64,000 nt of DNA. Origin: RBG-16-66-20 sp052386675 (GTDB lineage: Bacteria; Pseudomonadota; Gammaproteobacteria; Burkholderiales; SG8-39). How positions within the stretch are numbered: the first letter of the stretch is position 1; the number at the start of each line of letters is the position of its first letter. The DNA lies in the NCBI GenBank assembly GCA_052386675.1, contig JBQTJX010000009.1:55170-119169 (forward strand), read 5' to 3'. Below the pieces are notes generated by a model. That model ran no database searches and was not told where the DNA came from. It worked only from the letters and a program-made list of their open reading frames with translations. The position numbers were made by a program, and so were the translations under genes. This document shows, piece after piece, positions 1 through 7,915 of this stretch.

Positions 1-712
1 CCTGGAAGTTGGGCATACCCGCGGCGCCATTGTTGATGACGATGCCGCCGCCGAGGGAGCGCAGCACGGGAAGGCAGGTGTGGCTGGAGGCGAAAACCCC
101 GACTCCGGCAAGCCCGAACCAGCGCGCCGCGGCGGCCGACCCGCCAGGGGTTGCCAGCGCCTCCTGCGAAAAGCCCCATCCCGCAAGTGATTCACCGTCT
201 CCGTGCACGATGCCGACCCGTGCACCGCCGATCTCGGCGACCAGGTGCATGGGCAGGGCAGCCAGCCGTCGCGCGGTACCCGGCGCGCGGCTGGCGGTTT
301 CGCGCAGTCGCTCGAGGATCCGGTTCGACCTGGCCACGTCGCGGTCGTCCACCCACTCCGGGTAGGCGCAGCCGCAGCCGGCACCGGGGTGCGGCGCGGC
401 GATTTCGGTTTCGACGTTGCCGCGCGTGGCGACGTGGCGCAACACGCCCGCCTCGATGCGGGCAAATGCGTCGCTGGCGACGTCGAACCAGTGAAAGTCG
501 CCGTTGAACACCAGCATCGCGCCTGCGTGATCCTCCGCTACCAGGGACTCGAGGCTGGCCAGCGCCTGGGCGTTGCCGTACAAGCCACCGGCAATCCAGA
601 GCGTTTCGGCCTGCAGCGCGGCCGGTGTCGCGAGCGCAAGGGCACCGTAGCGGTACGCCACCGGGCATGCCCGACCCGGCCCTTCGTTGATTGCTGTTTC
701 AGCGCGCGTCAT
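1..712 (-). CDS. Metallophosphoesterase-like protein, 3' end cut by window edge
   Basis: Reading the complement from an ATG at 712 gives an open frame of 237 codons that leaves the window at base 1. The translation contains FNGDFHWFD near residue 66, TRGNVETE near 94 and VGIVHGDGES near 171. These are spaced like the GD(x)H, GNH/GNxE and H-containing metal-ligand motifs of calcineurin-type phosphoesterases, and INNGAAGMPNFQ lies at the cut end. I infer a binuclear-metal phosphoesterase; the substrate is unknown. It is divergent from the bufferin cassette, with 183 bp between the two starts, so the two may share a control region. Rightward frames over the same DNA have no recognisable motifs. 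The stop and the C-terminal metal ligands lie outside the window. Confidence 0.7.
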   Translation of the reverse strand, partial: MTRAETAINEGPGRACPVAYRYGALALATPAALQAETLWIAGGLYGNAQALASLESLVAEDHAGAMLVFNGDFHWFDVASDAFARIEAGVLRHVATRGNVETEIAAPHPGAGCGCAYPEWVDDRDVARSNRILERLRETASRAPGTARRLAALPMHLVAEIGGARVGIVHGDGESLAGWGFSQEALATPGGSAAAARWFGLAGVGVFASSHTCLPVLRSLGGGIVINNGAAGMPNFQ

Positions 713-849
713 GAGTGTCGGCCAGCCGGCTTGGTCGTGGAATCGCGCGAAAGCTTACGTGATGGCGACCGGCACCGCTGGGCGTAATGGGACGGTGCCG
801 CGGGGCGACAGAGGGCCGCAGGATCAATCCCGATCCGGCGCGGCCTCGG

Positions 850-875
850 GTGACCGTGGTTGACGGAGTTTCGGA
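850..875 (+). promoter_or_regulatory. Possible ECF-sigma promoter of the bufferin cassette
   Basis: GTGACC (850-855) is followed by 16 bases and CGGA (872-875), just upstream of bufA1. As I recall, the ECF sigma factor SigF of Caulobacter, which drives bufferin operons, recognises GTAACC-N16-CGAA. This site differs from that at two positions. A start about seven bases downstream would leave a very short leader holding only the ribosome-binding site AGAAGGAGG (882-890). Suggestive only; no sigma factor gene is visible nearby. Confidence 0.3.
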
Positions 876-895
876 CTTTGTAGAAGGAGGACCGA

Positions 896-1147
896 ATGAA
901 GATGAAGAAAATGACCGGCCTGGCGCTCGCAACGGCAGCGGCAGGCATGTTCGCGGTGATGGCAGCGGGACCGGCGGCAGCGCAGGCCGCCAAGGTGAAG
1001 TGCGTGGGCGTCAATGGTTGCAAGGGACAGGGCGGCTGCAAGGGCGCGAGCAATTCCTGCAAGGGCCTGAACGGCTGCAAGGGGCAGGGATTCGTGGAAA
1101 TGAGCGAGGCCGACTGCGCCAAGGCCAAGGCGGCGATGAAGAAGTAG
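896..1147 (+). CDS. bufA1: Bufferin-type metallophore precursor (BufA1/DUF2282 family)
   Basis: An 83-residue precursor peptide. The ATG is set by a strong AGAAGGAGG five bases upstream. A Sec signal peptide (KMKK, hydrophobic run, cleavage near AAAQA) covers about residues 1-31. The mature part holds six cysteines, five of them in glycine/lysine-rich CVG or CKG units with spacing CKGQGG, CKGASNS, CKGLNG, CKGQG, and the sixth near the end. In this family a DUF692 enzyme converts internal cysteines to thiooxazole-type copper ligands, and the peptide is exported to sequester copper in the periplasm. The modifying enzyme and its partner follow directly, so the assignment rests on both sequence and context. 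A strong hairpin separates it from bufB. Confidence 0.88.
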   Translation: MKMKKMTGLALATAAAGMFAVMAAGPAAAQAAKVKCVGVNGCKGQGGCKGASNSCKGLNGCKGQGFVEMSEADCAKAKAAMKK

Positions 1148-1153
1148 CCGGAC

Positions 1154-1178
1154 CCGCCCGCGCTTCGTGCGCGGGCGG
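1154..1178 (+). promoter_or_regulatory. GC-rich hairpin between bufA1 and bufB
   Basis: CCGCCCGCGC (1154-1163) pairs perfectly with GCGCGGGCGG (1169-1178) across a five-base TTCGT loop. It lies 6 bases after the bufA1 stop and 15 bases before the bufB start. No T-tract follows, so it looks less like a full terminator than an mRNA-stabilising or partially attenuating element. Such an element would keep the precursor far more abundant than its enzyme. Confidence 0.6.
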
Positions 1179-1193
1179 ACTATCCTTGCGGTC

Positions 1194-2021
1194 ATGAGCG
1201 GACTCGGCTTCGGCCTCGGGCTGCGCCCGAAGCACTATCGTGCGATCCTTGCCACGCGCCCCCGCGTGGACTGGTTCGAGGCGCTCACCGAGAACTACAT
1301 GGTTCCGGGCGGCGCGCCCCTGCATTGGCTGGATCAGGTCCGCGAGCGCTACCCGGTGGTGTTGCATGGCGTTTCGCTGTCCATTGGCGGCACGGATCCG
1401 CTGGATCGCGACTACCTGCGGCAGTTGAAGGCGCTTGCCGCCCGCGTGCAGCCGGAGTGGATTTCCGACCATCTGTGCTGGACGGGCGTCGCGGGACGAA
1501 ATCTGCATGACCTGATGCCGCTGCCCTATACCGGGGAAGCGCTGCGCCATGTCGCGCGGCGCGTGCGGGCGGCGCAGGACGCGCTCGGGCGCCGCATCCT
1601 GCTGGAGAACGTCTCCAGCTACGTCGCCTACCGCGGCTCCGAGATGACCGAATGGCAGTTCCTCGCCGCGCTCGCGCGCGAGGCGGATTGCGACCTTCTG
1701 CTCGATGTCAACAACGTGTATGTAAGCGCCTTCAACCACGGCTTCGATCCGCTGTCATTCCTGGACGGCGTTCCGGCGGCCCGTGTGCGCCAGATCCACC
1801 TCGCCGGACACGAGCATTGCGGTGACCTGATCATCGATACCCACGACGCCAGGGTCGTCGATCCGGTCTGGTCACTGTACGCCGAGGCGGTGCGCCGGTT
1901 CGGGCCGGTGCCGACCATGATCGAGCGCGACGCGCGCATCCCGCCGCTTGCGGTGCTGGTTCGGGAGCTCGACCGGGCGCGGGCAGTCTGCGCAGGGGCG
2001 CTGCCGAGGAAGGCGGCATGA
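1194..2021 (+). CDS. bufB: Bufferin maturation enzyme, DUF692 (BufB/MbnB-like)
   Basis: A 275-residue multinuclear-iron TIM-barrel protein of the DUF692 family, as in MbnB of methanobactin synthesis. It oxidatively modifies cysteines of the precursor peptide. Visible metal-ligand motifs in order are HGVSLS, SDHLCW, HDLMPLPYT, LLENVSSY, LDVNN, HLAGHE, DTHD and MIERD. I chose the ATG at 1194, which gives MSGLGFGLGLRPKHY, rather than an in-frame ATG at 1167, because the extra residues are outside the conserved domain and run back into the hairpin. No good ribosome-binding site is visible. The stop overlaps the bufC start (ATGA), so the two are translationally coupled. Cytoplasmic; it should act before export of BufA1. 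Confidence 0.92.
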   Translation: MSGLGFGLGLRPKHYRAILATRPRVDWFEALTENYMVPGGAPLHWLDQVRERYPVVLHGVSLSIGGTDPLDRDYLRQLKALAARVQPEWISDHLCWTGVAGRNLHDLMPLPYTGEALRHVARRVRAAQDALGRRILLENVSSYVAYRGSEMTEWQFLAALAREADCDLLLDVNNVYVSAFNHGFDPLSFLDGVPAARVRQIHLAGHEHCGDLIIDTHDARVVDPVWSLYAEAVRRFGPVPTMIERDARIPPLAVLVRELDRARAVCAGALPRKAA

Positions 2022-2791
2022 GCACGCTCGCGTCGCTGCAGCGCCGCTTCCAGCGCCATGTGCTCCGGCCCGGGCGCGCAATGTCGGGCGAAGTCACGCA
2101 GACGCCGAGGGCCGGCGCGGCACGGCGGCTGTCCGTCTACGCGGACGGCTACCGTGCGCGGTTGACGGAGGCACTGAGTAGCGATTACCCCGCCGTGCGC
2201 GCGGTGCTCGGGCCGGTGCGGTTCGAGGCGGCCATGCGGGGGTTCGTCGAGTCCTGTCCTTCGCGCCACCGCAACCTGCGCTGGTATGGCGGCGATCTCG
2301 CGCGCTTCCTCGAGCACGCTCCGCGCTGGCGCCGCCGCCCGCTGCTGGCGGAACTCGCGCGCTTTGAATGGGCGCTGGGCCTGGCGTTCGACGCGGCCGA
2401 CGCGCCGCTCGCGTCAGCCGCGGACGCGGCACGCGTGCCGCCGGCGGACTGGCCGGGACTCCGCCTGAGGCTGCAGCCTTCGGTGCAGTTGCTGGTACTG
2501 CGCAGCAACGCGCCGATGGTCTGGCGCGCGGCCGTGGAGAATCGCACGGTGCCCGCCGCGGCTCGCCGCCGCCACGCGACATGGCTGGTCTGGCGCCAGG
2601 GTCATGAGTCGTTCTACCGCGAGCTCTCGCCAGCGGAGGCCAGGGCGCTCGGCGCGGCCAAGCGCGGCTGCGACTTCGCCGCGATCGCGGAAAGCTTGCA
2701 GCGACTCGCCGGCGCCCGGCGTGCGGCGCAGGCCGCGGCGCAGTATTTGCACAATTGGCTGGCCGAAGGGCTGGTCGCCGGAATCGAATGA
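2018..2791 (+). CDS. bufC: DUF2063 bufferin maturation partner (BufC)
   Basis: A 257-residue protein with the DUF2063 signature RLSVYADGYRARL...DYPAVRAVLG in the first 70 residues. It was formerly called a putative DNA-binding domain and is now known as the partner of DUF692 enzymes (the MbnC-like role), helping to recognise the precursor peptide. The start overlaps bufB by four bases. The C-terminal half, with VWRQG and FYREL, matches the longer architecture usual for BufC. There is no signal peptide, so it acts in the cytoplasm with BufB. It is probably the last gene of the core cassette; a small lipoprotein follows after 19 bp. Confidence 0.87.
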   Translation: MSTLASLQRRFQRHVLRPGRAMSGEVTQTPRAGAARRLSVYADGYRARLTEALSSDYPAVRAVLGPVRFEAAMRGFVESCPSRHRNLRWYGGDLARFLEHAPRWRRRPLLAELARFEWALGLAFDAADAPLASAADAARVPPADWPGLRLRLQPSVQLLVLRSNAPMVWRAAVENRTVPAAARRRHATWLVWRQGHESFYRELSPAEARALGAAKRGCDFAAIAESLQRLAGARRAAQAAAQYLHNWLAEGLVAGIE

Positions 2792-2810
2792 AACCCCTAC
2801 TGGAGATCGC

Positions 2811-3278
2811 ATGAAACCATTGCTCGTTGCCTGCATGCTGCTGTCGCTGTCCGCTTGCGCCACATCCTCGTCGCGGGAAGGCGGGGCGCACGGCCTCACC
2901 GCCCAGCGCAGCCCGCACGGCGTCAAGGCCACGATCGACCGCCTCGAAGCCGCGGCAAAGGCGCGCGGCCTGACGGTGTTTGCACGCGTCGATCACGCCG
3001 CCGGCGCGCAGAGAATCGGCAAGGCGCTGCGGCCGACCGAACTGCTGATCTTCGGCAACCCGCAGGGCGGCACGCCGTTGATGGAGTGCGCGCAGACCGT
3101 CGGCATCGACCTGCCGCTCAAGGCGCTCGCCTGGCAGGATGCCGGCGGCGCGGTCTGGCTCGGATACAACGATCCTCGACACCTGCTGCACCGTCACCGC
3201 GGCGGCGAGTGCCAGCCCGCGGTGGACAACGTCGCCAGGGCGCTGGGCGCGCTCGCGGCCGAGGCGCTCAAGCCCTAG
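2811..3278 (+). CDS. DUF302-domain lipoprotein
   Basis: A 155-residue protein. The ATG at 2811 follows a TGGAGA motif and starts a lipoprotein signal with lipobox LSAC (Cys near residue 16). The mature part is a DUF302 domain, with an RLEAAAKARGLTVFARVDH strand-helix unit, then LLIFGNPQGGTPLM and a C-terminal PLKALAWQD...WLGYNDP. DUF302 is a small alpha/beta domain common in periplasmic and outer-membrane lipoproteins; no reaction is established. It lies 19 bp after bufC on the same strand, so it may belong to the copper-buffering cassette. That link is context only. Lipidation is well supported by the lipobox. Confidence 0.82.
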   Translation: MKPLLVACMLLSLSACATSSSREGGAHGLTAQRSPHGVKATIDRLEAAAKARGLTVFARVDHAAGAQRIGKALRPTELLIFGNPQGGTPLMECAQTVGIDLPLKALAWQDAGGAVWLGYNDPRHLLHRHRGGECQPAVDNVARALGALAAEALKP

Positions 3279-3363
3279 GCACCGGGTCGCCGGCGGGAAT
3301 CGCCGGCGACAATGTTATTCTGCGCGGCGCCGCGTTTCGCGGTTTCGTCGAGGCCCTTATCCG

Positions 3364-5643
3364 GTGCAGTCCCCAGATCAGCCCGTCCTGAGGGACATCG
3401 TCCTCGTCGGCGGCGGCCACAGCCATGTCACGGTGCTCCGGCGCTTCGGCATGCGCCCGCTCCCCGGGGTTCGCCTGACCCTGATCTGCCGTGACACCCA
3501 CACGCCTTACTCGGGGATGCTGCCTGGCTACATCGCCGGCCACTACGGCTACGACGAGGTGCACATCGACCTGTCGCGGCTGGCGCAGTTCGCGGGCGCG
3601 CGCTTCTATCGCGATGAAGCCCTCGGCCTTGAACTGGGCGCGGGGCGCGTGCGCTGCCGCGACCGGCCCCCGGTGCCCTACGACCTGTTGTCCATCAACA
3701 TCGGCTCCACGCCGCAGATGCGCGACGTACCGGGCGCGGCGGAGCACGCGGTGCCAGTCAAGCCGATCAACGGATTCGACGCGCGCTGGCGGCTGCTGCT
3801 GGAGCGCGTGCGCGGGCATTCCGGGCGCATGTGCATCGCCGTGGTCGGTGCCGGCGCGGGCGGCGTGGAGCTGACCCTTGCCATGCAATACCGCCTGCGC
3901 GCGGAGTTGCGCGCCCTGGGCCGCGACCCGGACGCGCTTGAGTTCCACCTGTTTACGCGCGATGACCGGATCCTGCCGACCCACAACGCGTGGGTGCAAG
4001 GCGCGTTCATGCGCGTGCTGGGGCAGCGCGGGGTCGTGGTGCACCGCGGTGCGCAAGTCACGCAGGTGTGCGCATCGGGGCTGCGCACGGCGGGCGGGGA
4101 GACGGTGCGGGCCGACGAAACCGTCTGGGTGACGCAGGCGGGTGGTGCGCCCTGGCTGGGCGGCAGCGGGCTCGCGCTGGACGAGGGCGGTTTCATCCTC
4201 GTCCAGGACACCCTGCAGTCGGTCACGGCTGCCAATGTCTTCGCCGCGGGCGACATCGCGTCGATGATCCACCATCCGCTGGAGAAAGCCGGCGTGTTCG
4301 CGGTGCGGCAGGGGCCGCCGCTGGCGGAAAACCTGCGCCGCGCAGTCGAGGGCCGGGCGCTGAAGCCCTACCGGCCGCAGAGGCGCTGGCTGGCGCTGAT
4401 CAGCACCGGTGATCGCCACGCGGTGGCGTCGCGCGGCGCGCTCGGCCTGCAGGGCGCCTGGACCTGGCGCTGGAAGGACTGGATCGACCGGCGCTTCATG
4501 GCGAAGTTCGACCGCCTGCCGGCGATGGCGCCGGCGGTGTCCACCGCGCCGCCCGCGATCGCGCTGGAGCCGGAGGAATCCGCGCAGGCGATCTCGGCGA
4601 TCGCCATGCGCTGCGGCGGCTGCGGCGCGAAAGTGGGCGCCTCCGTGCTGTCGCGCGCCCTCGGCGCCCTGCGCCCGGTGGAGCGGGACGATGTCCTGAT
4701 CGGACTGCACGCGCCGGACGATGCTGCGGTGGTGCGCGTGCCGCCGGGCAAGGCAATGGTCCATACCGTGGACTTCTTCCGCGCCTTCATCGACGACCCC
4801 TACCTGTTCGGCAAGGTCGCAGCCAACCACGCGCTGGGGGACATCTTCGCCATGGGCGCGGAGGCGCAGTCGGCCACCGCGATAGCCACCGTGCCGCCGG
4901 GCCTGGAGGCCAAGGTGGAGGACGTCCTGCTGCAGATGATGACCGGCGCCGTGGAGGTCCTCAATGAGGCCGGCTGCGCGCTGGTGGGCGGCCATACCGG
5001 CGAGGGCCGGGAACTCGCGCTCGGCTTCGCGGTGAACGGCCTGCTCGACGAGGCCGGCGCCCCAGCGTTGCGCAAGGGCGGCCTGCGTCCCGGCGACGTG
5101 CTGATCCTCACCAAGCCGGTGGGCACCGGCACGCTGTTCGCGGCGCACGCGCGGCTGGAGGCGCGCGGCCGCTGGATCGACGCGGCGCTCGCCTCGATGT
5201 GCCAGTCGAACCGGCTCGCGGCGCGCTGCCTGCGCGAGCACGGCGCGAGCGCCTGCACTGACCTCACCGGCTTCGGCCTGCTCGGGCACCTGGTGGAGAT
5301 GACGCGCCCGTCGGAAGTGGACGCGGAACTGGATCTGTCCGCTGTTCCGGTGCTGGAGGGTGCCGAGGAAACGGCCGCGGCGGGAATCCTCAGCTCGCTG
5401 CAGCCGGCCAACGTGCGCTTGCGCCGCGCGCTGCGCAACCAGCAGGAGGCTGTGAGCCACCCGCGCTACGCGCTCATCTTCGACCCGCAGACTGCCGGCG
5501 GCCTGCTCGCCGGCGTTCCTGCCGGGCGCGCCGACGCTTGCCTCGCCGCGCTGCGCGCGCTGGGTTACGTGCACGCCGCGGCCATCGGCCGCGTGCTCGC
5601 CCAAGGCCAGGCGCCGGAACCCGTCATCCTCAAGCTGCGCTAG
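3364..5643 (+). CDS. selD: Flavoprotein-SelD fusion: FAD oxidoreductase plus selenide, water dikinase
   Basis: A 759-residue fusion. Residues 1-375 form an NDH-2-like FAD/NAD domain with nucleotide-binding VLVGGGHSHV at the N terminus, VVGAGAGGVEL near 160 and NVFAAGDIAS near 290. Residues 415-759 are selenophosphate synthetase, which makes selenophosphate from selenide and ATP. In this domain CGAK supplies catalytic Cys420 and Lys423, equivalent to Cys17 and Lys20 of E. coli SelD; the residue is Cys, not Sec. The GTG at 3364 puts the start just before the Rossmann motif; the frame is open upstream but unrelated. FAD-SelD fusions are known, and the flavin part is thought to supply or reduce selenium. 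It makes the selenium donor for the selenoprotein at 47540 and possibly for tRNA selenouridine. selA and selB are not in the window. Confidence 0.93.
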   Translation: MQSPDQPVLRDIVLVGGGHSHVTVLRRFGMRPLPGVRLTLICRDTHTPYSGMLPGYIAGHYGYDEVHIDLSRLAQFAGARFYRDEALGLELGAGRVRCRDRPPVPYDLLSINIGSTPQMRDVPGAAEHAVPVKPINGFDARWRLLLERVRGHSGRMCIAVVGAGAGGVELTLAMQYRLRAELRALGRDPDALEFHLFTRDDRILPTHNAWVQGAFMRVLGQRGVVVHRGAQVTQVCASGLRTAGGETVRADETVWVTQAGGAPWLGGSGLALDEGGFILVQDTLQSVTAANVFAAGDIASMIHHPLEKAGVFAVRQGPPLAENLRRAVEGRALKPYRPQRRWLALISTGDRHAVASRGALGLQGAWTWRWKDWIDRRFMAKFDRLPAMAPAVSTAPPAIALEPEESAQAISAIAMRCGGCGAKVGASVLSRALGALRPVERDDVLIGLHAPDDAAVVRVPPGKAMVHTVDFFRAFIDDPYLFGKVAANHALGDIFAMGAEAQSATAIATVPPGLEAKVEDVLLQMMTGAVEVLNEAGCALVGGHTGEGRELALGFAVNGLLDEAGAPALRKGGLRPGDVLILTKPVGTGTLFAAHARLEARGRWIDAALASMCQSNRLAARCLREHGASACTDLTGFGLLGHLVEMTRPSEVDAELDLSAVPVLEGAEETAAAGILSSLQPANVRLRRALRNQQEAVSHPRYALIFDPQTAGGLLAGVPAGRADACLAALRALGYVHAAAIGRVLAQGQAPEPVILKLR

Positions 5644-5655
5644 GAGGCGCTGCCA

Positions 5656-5679
5656 AAATGTGCACGATCGTGCACATTT
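5656..5679. terminator. Perfect 24-bp palindrome between convergent genes
   Basis: AAATGTGCAC-GATC-GTGCACATTT is a perfect palindrome lying exactly between the selD stop (5643) and the stop of the leftward gene (5681). As RNA it gives a 10-bp stem with a GATC loop and short A/T flanks on both strands, suiting a bidirectional terminator. It shares the frame ATGT-N4-GATC-N4-ACAT with palindromes at 39954 and 43108. Confidence 0.55.
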
Positions 5680-5680
5680 G

Positions 5681-7831
5681 CTAGGCCCTGCCGCGCGGCG
5701 GCGTGGGATCGTAGTGCACCGGCGCCGCGCCGCCGGCGGCCTTGCGCGTCGCGGCCTGCGCTGGTGTTTCCAGCAGCGCGCCCGCGGCCATCGCCGCCTT
5801 GCGGTCCACCGGAACCGGGCCTTGCTCATCGGGGGGCGGCATCGCGCTCGCCGGGTAGTAGGCCATTTTCTGCGACGCGGCATCAACTTTTCGCCCGACG
5901 TCCAGGTCCCGCTGGTTGGTGGCGCGCGGCGCGACCGCGACGCCGTCCACCAGCTCATGGTCGAACCACCACTTCTTCGCCGGATTGCGCCGACCGTTGC
6001 CGATCCAGTCGTCGAACCAGGCGGCAAAGGGAACGGTGAGGGGTTTGGCCCACAGCGCGTTGACCCCGACCCAGCTCGCGGCGCGCGTCAGCCAGGCGCC
6101 GTCGGCGTCCACCACCTTGTTGATCGGGCAGGTTTTCATGCAGCGGCCGCAGGCCGAACCCTTGGGATTGGTGACCCGGTAGCGGGTGCAGCGTTCCACG
6201 TCCGGCTTCCAGATCTCGTAGCCGTTGAACATCACCTTGTCGCCGAAGGGAATGGCGTCGCAGGGGCACTCGCGCGCGCACTTCATGCAGCCGCCACAGA
6301 ATTTCTGCAGCCCGAAGTCGATTGGCTGGTCGGCCTCCAGCGGCAGGTCGGTTGTGATCACCACGGACTTGAAGCGCGGCCCGACGAAGGGATTGAGCAC
6401 CAGCTCGCCGATGCGCGAAAGCTCTCCAAGGCCGGCCCACAGGATGAGGGGGATATGCAACACGTCGCTGTCGGCGTTGGTCTGCGCGCGCGCCGGGAAG
6501 CCCTGGCCGCGCAGGAACTCCGCCATCACGCCCGCGATCTCGGCGCCGCGCAGGTAGCCGCGCATGGATTGCGCGCCCGAAATCCAGTCATCGCCGCTCG
6601 CGGCTTCCATGGTGTCGTAGCCCTGGTCGATGAGCATCACCACGGCGTAGCGGTGATGGGGCGGGATCGCGGCGCCGTTCTCCTTGTGCGAGAACCAGGC
6701 GTAACGCGGGATCTCGCAGATGCCGGTCAGGTCCGCGCCGAGGAAGTAGGACAGTGACTTGATGGCGCGCGCGTTCGCTTTCGGGTCGCCGAAGGCGGGA
6801 TCGCGGGACGGTGTGACCGGACCATCCTGAAACGGCACCAGCGTCCGGATCACCTGGAGAAGGCTGTACGAAAGCGGCGTCTTGAAGGCGAAACGCATGC
6901 GTTCCTTCTTCGCCTTGTCGCCCAGGTCACCGTGCTGCGCGCGCTGGAAAAAGGCGGCGCGCTTGGGTACGCGCGGCACCTCGTCGTCCAGGATCAGCGT
7001 CGTCGGCCGTGCGACGCGCTTCACCGTTTCCATCGGGTAGCGGCTCAGGTGCGAGGGCCGCTTCGCGCGCCGGTTGCGCTCGCGACCGGATTGCGCGCCG
7101 TTGATGCCCCACCAGTGGCGCAGCCCGCCCGCCTTGAGGGCGTCCGCGTGCAGCGGCAGGTCGACGGCGAGCGCATAGTCGGTGGTCACCGCCGCGAGGG
7201 AGAAGCCGGCGCCGACGAAGGGTGACTCGAGCGTGTCGCCGTTTCGTGCGGCAACACCGGCCAGGACCGCGAGCTTGTCCACGTCCACCTGCGAATGGCC
7301 GGCAAAGTGCGCGCGCGCCTCGAATCCCATGTGGCGGACATGTCCGGCCAGCGACACTGCGATCTCGGCGACGCGCATGTCCGTCGTGGCGCCGAGCGCG
7401 GGTCGCGCCCAATCGTGCGCGGGATTTCCCGCTTCCGGGACACGGGCATGCTCGACCAGCACCACAAGGGCGAAGCGGTGGGCGGACGCATCGACGCCCG
7501 GCAGCCACGCGGTGTCCGGAAGCGCGCAGATCCCGGCCATGCTGGCGTCCAGGAAGTAGGCGGCGCCTTTCAGGTCCATGACGCGACGCCGAAGGTCGTC
7601 GCCGACCGGCGCCCTGGCCGGCGCGACCGGACCATCGGCGAAGGTCGCGAAAATTCCGCGGTAGCGGTCTGCCGCGCGGGCGAGCAGGTTGCAGGAGGCC
7701 GCCACTTCGGGGCTCGTGCGGGCAGGTCGGCGCGCCTCGGTCTCGATCACGCCCGGGTCGCGCGGCAGGATTTCCAGCGGAAAAGGACCGAAGTGAAACG
7801 GACGGTCCTTGTTGCGGGGATGGATGAACAT
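5681..7831 (-). CDS. Reductive-dehalogenase-like corrinoid/FeS protein (non-respiratory type)
   Basis: A 716-residue protein from an ATG at 7831; a GTG at 7870 would add 13 poorly conserved residues. It contains two copies of one domain. KGAAYFLDASMAGICALP with its downstream strand VGAGFSLAAVTTDYAL recurs as KSLSYFLGADLTGICEIP with VGPRFKSVVITTDLPL. Two [4Fe-4S] motifs follow: CGGCMKCARECP near 512 and CGRCMKTCP near 561. This layout (degenerate nitroreductase-like half, cobalamin-binding half, ferredoxin clusters) is that of soluble catabolic reductive dehalogenases such as NpRdhA and BhbA. There is no Tat signal and no membrane anchor gene. The C-terminal reductase domain found in some relatives is absent, so electrons must come from a separate partner. 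Substrate unknown; queuosine-type epoxide reduction is less likely given the length and duplication. Confidence 0.75.
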   Translation of the reverse strand: MFIHPRNKDRPFHFGPFPLEILPRDPGVIETEARRPARTSPEVAASCNLLARAADRYRGIFATFADGPVAPARAPVGDDLRRRVMDLKGAAYFLDASMAGICALPDTAWLPGVDASAHRFALVVLVEHARVPEAGNPAHDWARPALGATTDMRVAEIAVSLAGHVRHMGFEARAHFAGHSQVDVDKLAVLAGVAARNGDTLESPFVGAGFSLAAVTTDYALAVDLPLHADALKAGGLRHWWGINGAQSGRERNRRAKRPSHLSRYPMETVKRVARPTTLILDDEVPRVPKRAAFFQRAQHGDLGDKAKKERMRFAFKTPLSYSLLQVIRTLVPFQDGPVTPSRDPAFGDPKANARAIKSLSYFLGADLTGICEIPRYAWFSHKENGAAIPPHHRYAVVMLIDQGYDTMEAASGDDWISGAQSMRGYLRGAEIAGVMAEFLRGQGFPARAQTNADSDVLHIPLILWAGLGELSRIGELVLNPFVGPRFKSVVITTDLPLEADQPIDFGLQKFCGGCMKCARECPCDAIPFGDKVMFNGYEIWKPDVERCTRYRVTNPKGSACGRCMKTCPINKVVDADGAWLTRAASWVGVNALWAKPLTVPFAAWFDDWIGNGRRNPAKKWWFDHELVDGVAVAPRATNQRDLDVGRKVDAASQKMAYYPASAMPPPDEQGPVPVDRKAAMAAGALLETPAQAATRKAAGGAAPVHYDPTPPRGRA

Positions 7832-7915
7832 GGGGGGTGAGCAGGCGATCCTGTGCCAGCGAGGATACACAGAAATCGCTTAAACTCGACGCGACTATCC
7901 TGAGGAGGAGTCCCC

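Noticed and set aside
203..787. 194-residue rightward open frame at the left edge
   Set aside because: The complementary strand carries a continuous frame with metallophosphoesterase motifs that runs off the window; the rightward frame has none.
3268..6027. 919-residue leftward open frame
   Set aside because: It lies opposite the flavoprotein-SelD gene, which has intact catalytic motifs. The frame is rich in Arg, His, Ala and Gly without any motif, as expected for an antisense frame in high-GC DNA.
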